Positions 8,901-16,343 of a DNA stretch of 60,683 bases are shown piece after piece. The first letter of the stretch is position 1; each line of letters begins with the position of its first letter. Both the position numbers and the translations under genes were made by a program. This DNA is from Gordonia polyisoprenivorans NBRC 16320 = JCM 10675. GTDB taxonomy: Bacteria > Actinomycetota > Actinomycetes > Mycobacteriales > Mycobacteriaceae. The notes under the pieces are model-generated. The model saw only the letters and a list, made by a program, of their open reading frames with translations. It did no database searches and was not told the DNA's origin. The stretch spans positions 1 through 60,683 of the forward strand of contig NZ_BAEI01000007.1 of the NCBI RefSeq assembly GCF_000241325.1, given 5' to 3'.

Positions 8901-10362
8901 CGCCTTCCTCGATCAGGGCGGCGATTCGCTCGCCGTGATGACCGCGGCGGCGCTGCTGAGAATGGCCGGGCATCCCGAGATCACCGCCAATGATCTACTC
9001 CTCGCCGACACGCTCGCCGATGTGGCCACCCGCATGAGCGATCCCTCGGCGGCCCTCGCAGCCGACACCCGACCTCGCCTCTCCGCGCGATGCGCGGGTG
9101 ACCGCCCGACCCGGCCCAACTCCGATGCCGACTCCGTGATCGCGTTGACCGCTGCCCAGCGCAGCGTCGTTCGCGATCCGGATGACCCGTGCGCTCAGTT
9201 GATCCGATTCGCGTGGGTCGTCCCCCAGGGGACGTCACTGCGGTCCGAGGCCGACGTATCGCGACTGATCACCGAACTCACCTCCGCACACCCCACATTG
9301 CGCTCGACCCACCCCGACACAGCGACAGGGCCGGTTCGACACGTGCACCGCTCGTGGCCCACGACCAGGGTGTTACGAGTGGCCGCCGTCGACGGCGTGG
9401 ACCGCGACGGTTTACAGCGCATCGTGGAGGACACCACCGCCCGACTCGACGTACGATCGCAGGCTCCGATCGCGGTGACCGCGGCGACCGATCCGGCCGG
9501 GCGGATCGTCGCCGTGGTTACCGTCCTCCATCACATCGCCGTCGATGGCAGGTCGCTGCTCCTACTCGCCGGTGATGCGGCTCGGCGGGTGTTCGGCGTC
9601 CCGGGCGACTTCGCGCAGAGTACCCCTTCGACGATTCGACCAGCGCAGCCGACAACGACTTTCACCAACGCGAACGCTCTCGACGACGAGCAGGAGCGCT
9701 TCTGGTGTGATCTGCTGACCGGCGCCGAAGGGTCTGTCTGGACGCTGGGTGGCATCACACCCACCGATGTGGCCGTGGCAGCCGCGACCCGGTTCTCGGC
9801 GACCATCCCGGCGGCAGTGACCGCTGCGTTCACCCGTCGCGCAGCGCAGGATTCGGTCACCGCCTTCGAGGCCTTCCATGCGGCGGTCGCCACGGCACTC
9901 GCCGAGGTGACCGGCGATCACCGAACGCTGAGCGCCACCCCGATATCGCGACGCACCCTCGACGATGCCGATGTGGTCGACGATTTTGTCGTGACGGCCA
10001 TCATTCCACTCACCACCGACAGATCTCCGCACCGCGTCGCCGCAGAGACCCGGCGGTGTCGCGATGCGGCCGTGATCCCGATGGAAGAGGTGCTCTCCCT
10101 CGTCGGGCGCCCGGTCGACCCGGATCGTCTCTTTCCCGTCCCCGTTCTGATCGGTTGGGACCTCTCGCCACCACATCTCGACGGCATCGGAAGGATCCAT
10201 GTGTTCCCACCCAAGAACACCCGGTGGCTACTCCAGGTCGACGGTACGATCATGCCGTCAGGTGACCTGCGTGTTCTGGTGACGGGCGCCGCCGACACAC
10301 TCGGAACTGAGCGCCTCGAACGCATCCTGGCGGCCACCGTGGAGGCGGTGAGCGCGTCGTGA
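5992..10362 (+). CDS. Non-ribosomal peptide synthetase, C-A-T-C
   Basis: A 1456-residue single-module NRPS. Domains in order: N-terminal condensation domain (HHVLTDG at 138-144); adenylation domain, about 440-930, with the core motifs LFTSGSTGIPKG, NAYGPTE, YCTGDIASW, GRRDGQVKLRG and the lysine motif NDKLDI; a carrier domain with the phosphopantetheine serine in GGDSL (about 977-981); and a second condensation domain with HHIAVDG near 1180. There is no thioesterase or reductase, so release is probably by the terminal C domain onto an amine or alcohol. The first C domain could load an acyl group (lipo-initiation), but only its HHxxxDG motif is certain. Start ATG 5992 or 6001. It is preceded by a TTCAG box and followed by redox genes. 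Product unknown. Confidence 0.9.
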   Translation: MRAMTITRRALWLAQLLRPHTSHVIAFGIDLDGPLDLPRLRSSVDSVLAHIGWAGVHIPAHLSPADPSCIDPLRQAETPVPSMVVEDLRDHSHPDDESRRRAEHFIDCADARDLSSPLWASRLHILASDRHRWILRVHHVLTDGAGAQRLMRHIGEVYAGSAQPGDLSVPTTDELMAIDHRYRNSPRFTADAMYFEKALEHHSPSLLCATPTGPTSDVVRVTRRLGVARSPETPEILAAFACLCARLLDTPDVGFSLPVAARTTFVRRRALAPLSTVVPLTLPGIGDCAATDARNRMTTTVVRTLRHQLHHREDILRHREDLTDFGAVANILPAFEPPAGTGLSWTVEVMRTGPVSDVAMTLHPDATDGLRALTWEAPAAAFDTTRLSALAARFDGFLGSFLHELDTQTPMAPEAIFIGDEWARFRHRSGPPAPEFTPTAALLDEVCRSDPNAPALIEPQHDADPRVLSWSDLRAAADRGAQLLLDAGVAPGDRVAVCLERSASSVIAFWSVIRAGAVWVPVGDAFSPDTRTNDIITRAGVSAIIGAPGVIGDGSRSPAADLRWLDLSVAETADVTESSCPERLPGLDRGPDDRAYILFTSGSTGIPKGVDMPHRGLPALVAEIRNSYALKRDSRMLHASAPTFDTGLVEVLSAAATGAALVVAPTGIRGGDAMTRLIRRYHLTHIIVTPSVLDTLDPAIADQLDQVVLGGEPVPAHLVDRWGTLVPLRNAYGPTETRCSINFSARLRGQAAVTVGPPMTGVTEAVLDRLGRPQPPGAWGILHCSGPQVANGYLDAPDLTATVFRPSTISDDDVMYCTGDIASWTADGEIRLRGRRDGQVKLRGLRIELGEIDAVLGRHDTVARCATQLRTLASGRPALVTYVVAAEGTLVDPAELRRAVGAVLPAYMVPSVFVDIDELPHTANDKLDIAALAAIPLPTRRGRSALDAREAALISAVSEALGVESADPDAAFLDQGGDSLAVMTAAALLRMAGHPEITANDLLLADTLADVATRMSDPSAALAADTRPRLSARCAGDRPTRPNSDADSVIALTAAQRSVVRDPDDPCAQLIRFAWVVPQGTSLRSEADVSRLITELTSAHPTLRSTHPDTATGPVRHVHRSWPTTRVLRVAAVDGVDRDGLQRIVEDTTARLDVRSQAPIAVTAATDPAGRIVAVVTVLHHIAVDGRSLLLLAGDAARRVFGVPGDFAQSTPSTIRPAQPTTTFTNANALDDEQERFWCDLLTGAEGSVWTLGGITPTDVAVAAATRFSATIPAAVTAAFTRRAAQDSVTAFEAFHAAVATALAEVTGDHRTLSATPISRRTLDDADVVDDFVVTAIIPLTTDRSPHRVAAETRRCRDAAVIPMEEVLSLVGRPVDPDRLFPVPVLIGWDLSPPHLDGIGRIHVFPPKNTRWLLQVDGTIMPSGDLRVLVTGAADTLGTERLERILAATVEAVSAS

Positions 10363-10376
10363 CCGGCAGCACCGGC

Positions 10377-10613
10377 TCATTCGCCGCGGATCGGCGATCG
10401 GCCGATCGCGTGACTGCCGTCGCAGTACGGTTGGATTCCCGAACGGCCACAACGACACAACGCCACGGTCGCGCGCCGTCGTGGAATCGGATTACCTTCG
10501 GTATCAACGATCTCCACGTCGCCGCGCACCACCAGCGGTCCGGCCGGGGTGACCGTGATACTGGCCGGGTTGCGGCGATCGACGGGATGAGAACCGGACT
10601 CCGGGGTGGTCAT
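10377..10613 (-). CDS. CDGSH iron-sulfur domain protein
   Basis: A 78-residue protein ending in a CDGSH-type [2Fe-2S] site: CRCGRSGIQPYCDGSH, with the three cysteines and one histidine that ligate the cluster. Proteins of this type shuttle electrons or clusters. It is convergent with the NRPS and divergent from the oxidase-like gene, only 29 bp separating the two start codons. A CACAAT hexamer lies 6 nt before its ATG, suggesting a leaderless transcript; the sequence from that hexamer through ATGACC closely resembles the ApbE-operon promoter at 23.33-23.345 kb. Confidence 0.85.
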   Translation of the reverse strand: MTTPESGSHPVDRRNPASITVTPAGPLVVRGDVEIVDTEGNPIPRRRATVALCRCGRSGIQPYCDGSHAIGRSPIRGE

Positions 10614-10642
10614 TCATCCATTGTGCGCGACGGAGGCAGCTG

Positions 10643-11665
10643 ATGTCAGGCCCGGCACCGGCCTCGGGTTGTCCGATGCTCGAACCTGTTGGCGCACTGG
10701 GTGAGACCGTCGCCGCGATGCTCCGCCGGGACCCACCCGCCCGGCGCTCGAGGATGCGCTCCATCGACACAGCTCTCGACGACCTGCCCACGGGCACAGA
10801 CCTGCTGGCCGACCTCGACGCGCAGCGCACCTGGTTCGTACTTGCCGAGCTCGACGGGCGCGGCGTCGTCGGTGTGTCCGACAGGTGGAATGAGCATCCT
10901 GATGTGGCCGCCGTGCGTCACCGCCTCGGCGACGCGCTGGAGTGGGCGATCCGTGAGCGCGTTGGTCCGGTGATGCATTGCAGTGCAGACGATCTCGCGT
11001 CGAGGATCAGCCAGGACCTGTCCGAGCTGGACGCACCCCCGCTGTCGGCGCATCTGCGCAGCCACGGAACCGTCGAACAGTACCGGGACTTCTTGAGGCA
11101 CCGATCGCTCTATCACCTGCGCGAAGCCGACCCGCACACCACCGCCATCCCCCGCCTGACCGGACAGGCCAAAGCCGGTTTGGTGGAGATCCAGAACGAC
11201 GAGTACGGCGACGGGCGGATCGAGCGCATGCACTCCACGCTCTTCGCCCGGTCGATGGCGGCGCTGGGACTCGACACCGATCACGCGGCGTACCTCAACG
11301 CCGTCCCCGCGGTCACGCTGGCCTGGATCAACTCCCTGACGTTGTTCGCCTCGCGGCGTCGGCTCAAGGGTGCCATCGTCGGGCACCTCCTCGCCTTGGA
11401 GTGCACCTCGTCGTTGCCCAACAAGCGCTACGCCGAGGGTTTGCGCCGTCTGGGACTCGGTTCGGCGGCGACCGACTTCTTCGATGAGCACGTCGAAGCC
11501 GACGCAGTACACGAACAGATAGCACTCCACGACATGGCAATTCCGTTGTTGCGCAGCGAGCCCGCGCAATCGGTGGAGGTGCTCACCGGTTTCCGCGCGG
11601 CAATCCACTTCGACGCCGACGTCGGCCGCCACCTGCTCCGGTCGTGGAGTGTCGCAGGCGCCTGA
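10643..11665 (+). CDS. Haem-oxygenase-like iron-containing redox enzyme (HDO-type)
   Basis: A 340-residue protein of the haem-oxygenase-like fold that binds a non-haem di-metal centre (Haem_oxygenas_2 / iron-containing redox enzyme family). Likely metal-ligand segments are EIQNDEYGDGRIERMHS, HLLALECTSSLPNKRY and FFDEHVEADAVHE, giving the Glu/His/Asp pattern of the family. Characterised relatives are oxidases or N-oxygenases acting on fatty acids or amino acids. The start has a strong GGAGG 6 nt upstream. Divergent pairing with the CDGSH protein suggests the latter supplies electrons. Placement between the NRPS and the two-component system suggests, but does not prove, a role in tailoring its product. 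Confidence 0.75.
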   Translation: MSGPAPASGCPMLEPVGALGETVAAMLRRDPPARRSRMRSIDTALDDLPTGTDLLADLDAQRTWFVLAELDGRGVVGVSDRWNEHPDVAAVRHRLGDALEWAIRERVGPVMHCSADDLASRISQDLSELDAPPLSAHLRSHGTVEQYRDFLRHRSLYHLREADPHTTAIPRLTGQAKAGLVEIQNDEYGDGRIERMHSTLFARSMAALGLDTDHAAYLNAVPAVTLAWINSLTLFASRRRLKGAIVGHLLALECTSSLPNKRYAEGLRRLGLGSAATDFFDEHVEADAVHEQIALHDMAIPLLRSEPAQSVEVLTGFRAAIHFDADVGRHLLRSWSVAGA

Positions 11666-11758
11666 GCGGGCCGCGGTTTCGCGCGCACCGGTCCCGTCTG
11701 CGGTCGATAGTAGAGTTGGATGGGTCGGGGGTCGCGGGAACACACAAGTGGAGGCTGC

Positions 11759-12430
11759 GTGCGGGTGCTGGTCGTCGACGACGACGCGAATGTGGCCGAG
11801 ACCGTCCGCCGGGTACTCACCACCGCCGGGTGGAACGTCACGGTCAGCGGCGACGGTGTGGACGCCCTGGCCCAGGCGAGCGCCGAGGAGTTCGATGCGA
11901 TCGTGCTCGACATCATCCTGCCCGGCCTCAACGGGTTCGAGGTGGTTCGCGAGTTGCGGCGACGTGAGGTCTGGACACCGGTGGTGATGCTCTCGGCCAA
12001 GGACGGCGAATACGACCAGGCCGAGGCCCTCGATTTCGGCGCCGACGACTACCTGGTCAAACCCTTCTCGGTGGTGGTGCTCAACGCGCATCTGCGGGCC
12101 GTGGTGCGGCGCGGCGGCCGGGAGCGCCCCGCCGTGCTCACCGCCGGAACGCTCAGTCTCGACCCGGCCCAGCGGGTGGTCACCCGCTCCGGGCAGGTCA
12201 TCACGCTGACACCCCGGGAATACTCGGTACTCGAACACCTGATGCGCCGCAAGGGCACCGTCGTGTCCAAACATTCCATCCTGCAATCGGTCTGGGATGA
12301 GAACTACACCGGAGACGAGAACATCATCGAGGTGTACATCGGCTACCTCCGCCGGCGCATCGACCAGCCGTTCGGGGTGTCATCCATCGAAACCGTGCGC
12401 GGAGCCGGCTATCGGCTGCGGGAGGACTGA
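11759..12430 (+). CDS. OmpR/PhoB-family response regulator
   Basis: A 223-residue two-domain regulator: receiver with acidic pocket D7-D9, phospho-acceptor Asp51 (IVLDIILPG), Lys at about 100 in YLVKPF, then a winged-helix DNA-binding domain (TLTPREYSVLEHLM ... VWDENYTGDENIIEVYIGYLRRRID ... VRGAGYRL). The GTG at 11759 is used because GGAGG stands 5 nt upstream and the receiver begins directly; a longer frame from 11720 adds no domain. Its 3' end overlaps the convergent kinase gene by 22 bp. OmpR-type dimers bind direct repeats with 10-11 bp periodicity, which fits the TTCAG boxes found around this locus. Confidence 0.92.
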   Translation: MRVLVVDDDANVAETVRRVLTTAGWNVTVSGDGVDALAQASAEEFDAIVLDIILPGLNGFEVVRELRRREVWTPVVMLSAKDGEYDQAEALDFGADDYLVKPFSVVVLNAHLRAVVRRGGRERPAVLTAGTLSLDPAQRVVTRSGQVITLTPREYSVLEHLMRRKGTVVSKHSILQSVWDENYTGDENIIEVYIGYLRRRIDQPFGVSSIETVRGAGYRLRED

Positions 12431-13893
12431 GCAGGGCCTTGGTCCGCCGAAGAGAGATTCTCGGCCGCCGGCATCGGTAGTCGCACAACGAAGTCGACAC
12501 CGCCACCGGTTCTCTCGGCCACCACGACGCTGCCGTCGTGGGCACGAACGATCTCCCGCACGATGGCCAGGCCGAGCCCGGCACCGGATCCCTGACGCCG
12601 GTCGGCGTCAACTCGGGCGAACCTGTCGAAGATGCGCTCGCGCTGCGCTTCCGGGATACCCGGACCGTCATCGCCGACGGTGATCACCGCGTCGTCTCCG
12701 TCGGCGCGCAACGACAACGTCACCAGGGAGCGAGCGTACCGGGCGGCGTTGTCGGTGAGGTTGCGGACGGCGCGCGCGATCATCTCCCGGTCACCGACCA
12801 CTCGAACAGGCGCCAGATGCGGTTCCACCACAACGGTGTTCGACGATTTGAGCCGAGCGATCTCGGCGCCGACGATGTCGTCGAGGTCGACCTCGATCCG
12901 CTGCAGCGGCAGCCCACGTTCGTCGGCTCGGGCCAACAGCAACAGGTCGTCGACGATGTGTTGCATTCGTCGTGCCTCGGGAAGCAGCACGGCCCGAACC
13001 GTTTCCGTGTCGATCGCGGTGTGGGAATCGTCGGCGAGGTCGAGGAGTCCGACGACGGTGGTCAGTGGGCTGCGCAGTTCGTGGGAGGCATCACCGACGA
13101 AGCGCAGTTGTGCGTCGTGGCTGGACTCCAGTCGGCGCAGCATCCCGTTCATCGTCACTGCCAGCGCTCGGATCTCGTCGTGCGCTTCGGGTACCGGTAC
13201 GCGTTGCCCGAGACGGCTCGCACTGATCTCATTGACCCGCCGGGAGATTCGTGACACCGGCCGCAGGGACCGGCCGACGAGGAGGTAGACCGCCCCGGCG
13301 CCGAGGATCACGACCATCGGCAGTTCGACGGCCATGATCGAGGCCATCGTCCATTCACTGCTGCGAATGCCGCTCGCGCGGTCGAGCGCGATGACCGAAT
13401 AGCGTTGTCCGGCATACCTGGCCGTCACCGCGGTCGCGCAGTACTCGCCATGGAATCCGGGGATGTAGACGTCGTCGGCGTAGACCGGCGAGTCGTCGGC
13501 CGGTACGGTGCCCGCCCCGGCCGACTGGTATCCGGCGAGTGTCACCGCGCCGGTCGGCGCCCCCGGTGAGGCCACCACGACCTCGCCCTGCTCATCGAGC
13601 ACCTGCATCACATCCACACCGGCGCCGGGGGCGAGATCGTCGGAGTCAACGGCGGCGGGTCCGCCGTGGGTGATGGCGGTGGCGATCTGGTAGGCCTGCC
13701 GGGCGGTGGATCGATACATCGCGTCGGTGTTCGCGCGGTGCAACATGTACAGCGTCACCGCGCCGCCGATCCCGAGAGCGACGGCCACCACGATCGCCGC
13801 GATCACCGTCGACTGCACTCGCACACCCCATCGGGCGATGGGCGACGACAAAGTTCTCTTCACTGCTCGGTCCGTCCCGCGTCCGGCGGTCAC
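12409..13893 (-). CDS. Sensor histidine kinase
   Basis: About 494 residues: N-terminal membrane helix (27-50), extracytoplasmic sensor region (about 51-183, without a recognised domain and containing a single Cys in GEYCATAV), second helix (185-207), HAMP linker (208-260), dimerisation/phosphotransfer domain with His271 in DASHELRSPL, and a catalytic domain with N box NLTDNAARYA, G1 DDGPGIP and G2 GSGAGLGLAI. It is the evident partner of the convergent response regulator. The GTG at 13863 is an alternative start. Its promoter region is shared with the divergent ThDP operon and contains TTCAG box C, so feedback control is possible. The signal is unknown. Confidence 0.9.
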   Translation of the reverse strand: MTAGRGTDRAVKRTLSSPIARWGVRVQSTVIAAIVVAVALGIGGAVTLYMLHRANTDAMYRSTARQAYQIATAITHGGPAAVDSDDLAPGAGVDVMQVLDEQGEVVVASPGAPTGAVTLAGYQSAGAGTVPADDSPVYADDVYIPGFHGEYCATAVTARYAGQRYSVIALDRASGIRSSEWTMASIMAVELPMVVILGAGAVYLLVGRSLRPVSRISRRVNEISASRLGQRVPVPEAHDEIRALAVTMNGMLRRLESSHDAQLRFVGDASHELRSPLTTVVGLLDLADDSHTAIDTETVRAVLLPEARRMQHIVDDLLLLARADERGLPLQRIEVDLDDIVGAEIARLKSSNTVVVEPHLAPVRVVGDREMIARAVRNLTDNAARYARSLVTLSLRADGDDAVITVGDDGPGIPEAQRERIFDRFARVDADRRQGSGAGLGLAIVREIVRAHDGSVVVAERTGGGVDFVVRLPMPAAENLSSADQGPAQSSRSR

Positions 13894-13977
13894 GAGTCGG
13901 CTGGTAAGGGCATCGGTCCGCGTGGAACGCTGGTCGCACAGTCTATTCGATGCCCCTGGCGTCGACCAGTGTCGGCT

Positions 13978-13993
13978 TTCAGCGGCTCTTCAG
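13978..13993 (+). promoter_or_regulatory. TTCAG direct-repeat box (site C), ThDP-operon promoter
   Basis: TTCAG, six bases (CGGCTC), TTCAG, then 11 nt, -10-like AAGAGT at 14005-14010, 6 nt, and ATG 14017. The spacing to the ATG equals that at sites A and E and supports a leaderless start at 14017. The box also lies about 85 bp upstream of the divergent kinase gene. Confidence 0.55.
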
Positions 13994-14016
13994 GTGATCC
14001 GGCGAAGAGTGCAGAG

Positions 14017-15681
14017 ATGGTTGCCGCAGGTACCGTCGCCGAGTGCATCCTCGAGGCCGCACGTGAGCACGGAATCAGCGCGGTGTTCGGGGTCCACGGC
14101 GCCAACATCGAGGACGTGTACGCCACCGGAGCGGTGATCGGCATGCCGATGGTGGTTGCCAAACACGAGTTCGCGGCGGGCGCGATGGCCGACGGGGTGG
14201 CGCGGATGACCGGGCGGCCGGGCATGGTCGTGACCACATCCGGCGGGGGCGCGCTGAATGTGGTTGCCGCGCTGGCGGAATCCTACGACAGCCGGGTTCC
14301 GGTACTCGCGGTGATCGGTGCACCCCCGACACCACTGACCGGGCGCGGTGCCTTCCAGGACATGCTCGATCCCCCCGACACCATCGATCTCACCGCCGTC
14401 CTCGGCGGCATCACCGGATACTGTGCGGTGGTGCGCTCGGCGGCCGACCTCGGGTCCGCACTCGCCCAGTCGTTCGCCGCGCTGCGCCGCGGCCTGCCCG
14501 CCGCCCTGATCGTGCCGAAAGACGTTCAGACGCAGCCGTATGACGGAGCGGCCGGCGCCACCGGGACAGCTGCCGATTCGGCGGAGCAGGCGTCTGCTTC
14601 CCTCGACACCCTGGCCACGTTCCTCGCCGAGCGCGTCACCGCAGGCGCACACACGTGTGTGTGGGTCGGCGACGAGGTGTCGCGCTCCCATGCGGGCGAG
14701 ACCGTCAGCGCGATCGCGACGATGCTCGGTGCCACGATCGTCGCCGCTCCCGGTGGCGCCGATGCCGTCACCGACCTCACCACGCACGCAGGGGTCACCG
14801 GGGTGATGGGCCATCCGTCGGCACGGCAGGCCCTCGCCGACGCCGACGTGTGTCTGGCGCTCGGCACTCGGATGACGGTCACCGATCGTGGTGGCCTCGA
14901 CGACCTGCTCGACGGTATCGAGCTGTATCACGTTGGCGAACAGCCTCCTCGGTATCCCAGCAAGACCGTCGCGGTCACCTCGATCGCCACGGCGCTCATC
15001 CATCTCGCGGAGTCCGCGTCCCTGCGTCGGCTCCCGCCGCGTCGCCCGCCGCGTGCGGTTGTCGAATACCTGACGACACCGCCGGCCCCCGATCCGCATC
15101 TGCCGGGCCTACCGGCACTCATGACGGAGATCGACGCACACCTACCCCACGATGCGCACGTCTTCGCCGACGCAGGCAACGCCGGAGCCGCTGCGTTACA
15201 CCATCTGACGCCGCGCCGCTCCGGCCGCTTCACCGTCGCCCTCGGCATGGGCGGCATGGGATACGCGATCGCGGCGGGGATCGGGGCCGCCATCGACGAT
15301 CCGTCCCGGCGAAGCGTGGTGATCGCCGGCGACGGTGCGTTCTTCATGCACGGCATGGAGTTTCACACCGCCGTGGAGCACGACGCCCCGGTCACCCTGA
15401 TCGTCCTCAACAACAACGCCCACGGCATGTGTGTGACGCGGGAGAATCTGTACTTTCCGGAGACGGTCGGTGTCAACCGATTTCGCACGTCGGATATCGC
15501 CGGCGCCGTGTCGGCGCTGTATATCGGCGTGACGGTCCGCCATCCCCACGATGCGGCCGGCACGAGCGCCGCCTGCGCGGCGCTCTTCGCCGAGCGCGGA
15601 CCCAATTGTCTTGTCGTCGAATGCCACAGCGATGAGGTTCCACCGTTCGCTCCCTTCCTGCCCCGAGAGGACTCCGCATGA
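14017..15681 (+). CDS. Thiamine-diphosphate-dependent enzyme (acetolactate synthase / benzoylformate decarboxylase-like)
   Basis: About 554 residues with the three-domain layout of the ThDP-dependent decarboxylase/ligase superfamily: N-terminal pyrimidine domain with the cofactor-activating Glu51 (AKHEFAAGAMADGVAR), central transhydrogenase-like domain, and C-terminal pyrophosphate domain with the GDG...NN motif (GDGAFFMHGMEF ... VLNNNAHG, about 437-470). Such enzymes decarboxylate a 2-oxo acid and transfer the acyl group to an aldehyde, ketone or thioester. ATG 14017 is chosen because it is placed exactly like other leaderless starts under TTCAG boxes; GTG 13969 would extend it. Its stop overlaps the next start (ATGA), so it heads a coupled operon. 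Substrates unknown. Confidence 0.85.
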   Translation: MVAAGTVAECILEAAREHGISAVFGVHGANIEDVYATGAVIGMPMVVAKHEFAAGAMADGVARMTGRPGMVVTTSGGGALNVVAALAESYDSRVPVLAVIGAPPTPLTGRGAFQDMLDPPDTIDLTAVLGGITGYCAVVRSAADLGSALAQSFAALRRGLPAALIVPKDVQTQPYDGAAGATGTAADSAEQASASLDTLATFLAERVTAGAHTCVWVGDEVSRSHAGETVSAIATMLGATIVAAPGGADAVTDLTTHAGVTGVMGHPSARQALADADVCLALGTRMTVTDRGGLDDLLDGIELYHVGEQPPRYPSKTVAVTSIATALIHLAESASLRRLPPRRPPRAVVEYLTTPPAPDPHLPGLPALMTEIDAHLPHDAHVFADAGNAGAAALHHLTPRRSGRFTVALGMGGMGYAIAAGIGAAIDDPSRRSVVIAGDGAFFMHGMEFHTAVEHDAPVTLIVLNNNAHGMCVTRENLYFPETVGVNRFRTSDIAGAVSALYIGVTVRHPHDAAGTSAACAALFAERGPNCLVVECHSDEVPPFAPFLPREDSA

Positions 15682-16343
15682 CCAGTCAGCCCGCCCCGCT
15701 CGCCGACCTCGGGGACCGCATCGCCGATATCGACGGGCTCATCCGCGTCGAGAGCCACCCCCGCACGGTGGCGACCCCGATCATCGTCGACATGCTGCGC
15801 TCGGTGTACCCGCACGACAAGATCTTCGGGCAGTTCTGCCCGATCCAGGGGTACGTGGACGCACCGCCCCGCGAGCTGTTCTCCTGGCTCTCCGACACCC
15901 GCTCGCTGGAGGAATGGACCTACAGTCTGCGCGGATTCACCGAAACCGACGAACCCGGCCTGTGGGTCGCCCAGGACCGGCTCGGTGACAACACCGACAT
16001 CTACACCCGCACCATCTCCGACCCGAATGCGATGACCGTCGACTACCACTGTGCATGGGATCAGGGCGAACACCTGTGGATGATCTACCTGATGCGGGTC
16101 GTCGATGCGCAGGTGGTGTTGAATCGTCCGGGTTCGGTGGTGCTGTGGAACAACTGCCGGCATCCCTTCTACGACGAGAATCCCTACCCCGACACCGCGC
16201 CGCCCGATCGCCCGGTATGGGTCGGCGATTTCTGGGAGATGTTCTCTGCCGGACACCAACTCGAGCTCGACAATCTCACGGCGATCGCCGAGTTCCGCCA
16301 CCACAACAACCTGCCCCTCACCCCGGAATGGATGACGTCATGA
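15678..16343 (+). CDS. SRPBCC / START-domain protein
   Basis: A 221-residue protein with a helix-grip (SRPBCC) domain: GYVDAPPRELFSWLSDTRSLEEWTYSL near residues 58-85 is the typical opening strand-helix-helix, and WEMFSAGHQLELDNLTAIAEF forms the long C-terminal helix. Such domains hold hydrophobic ligands and in biosynthetic clusters act as aromatases/cyclases or ligand carriers. It overlaps the ThDP gene by four bases and the KAS III gene by four, so the three are co-translated. A role in handling or cyclising the operon's intermediate is inferred from context only. Confidence 0.7.
   Translation: MTSQPAPLADLGDRIADIDGLIRVESHPRTVATPIIVDMLRSVYPHDKIFGQFCPIQGYVDAPPRELFSWLSDTRSLEEWTYSLRGFTETDEPGLWVAQDRLGDNTDIYTRTISDPNAMTVDYHCAWDQGEHLWMIYLMRVVDAQVVLNRPGSVVLWNNCRHPFYDENPYPDTAPPDRPVWVGDFWEMFSAGHQLELDNLTAIAEFRHHNNLPLTPEWMTS

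Noticed and set aside
5992..10362. Siderophore synthetase such as a mycobactin-type NRPS
   Set aside because: No salicylate or lysine-hydroxylase genes, no iron box at its promoter, and domain order does not match.
10646..12286. 546-residue minus-strand frame opposite the oxidase and response regulator
   Set aside because: Antisense reading of two well-supported genes; Gly/Arg/His-rich composition and no domain.
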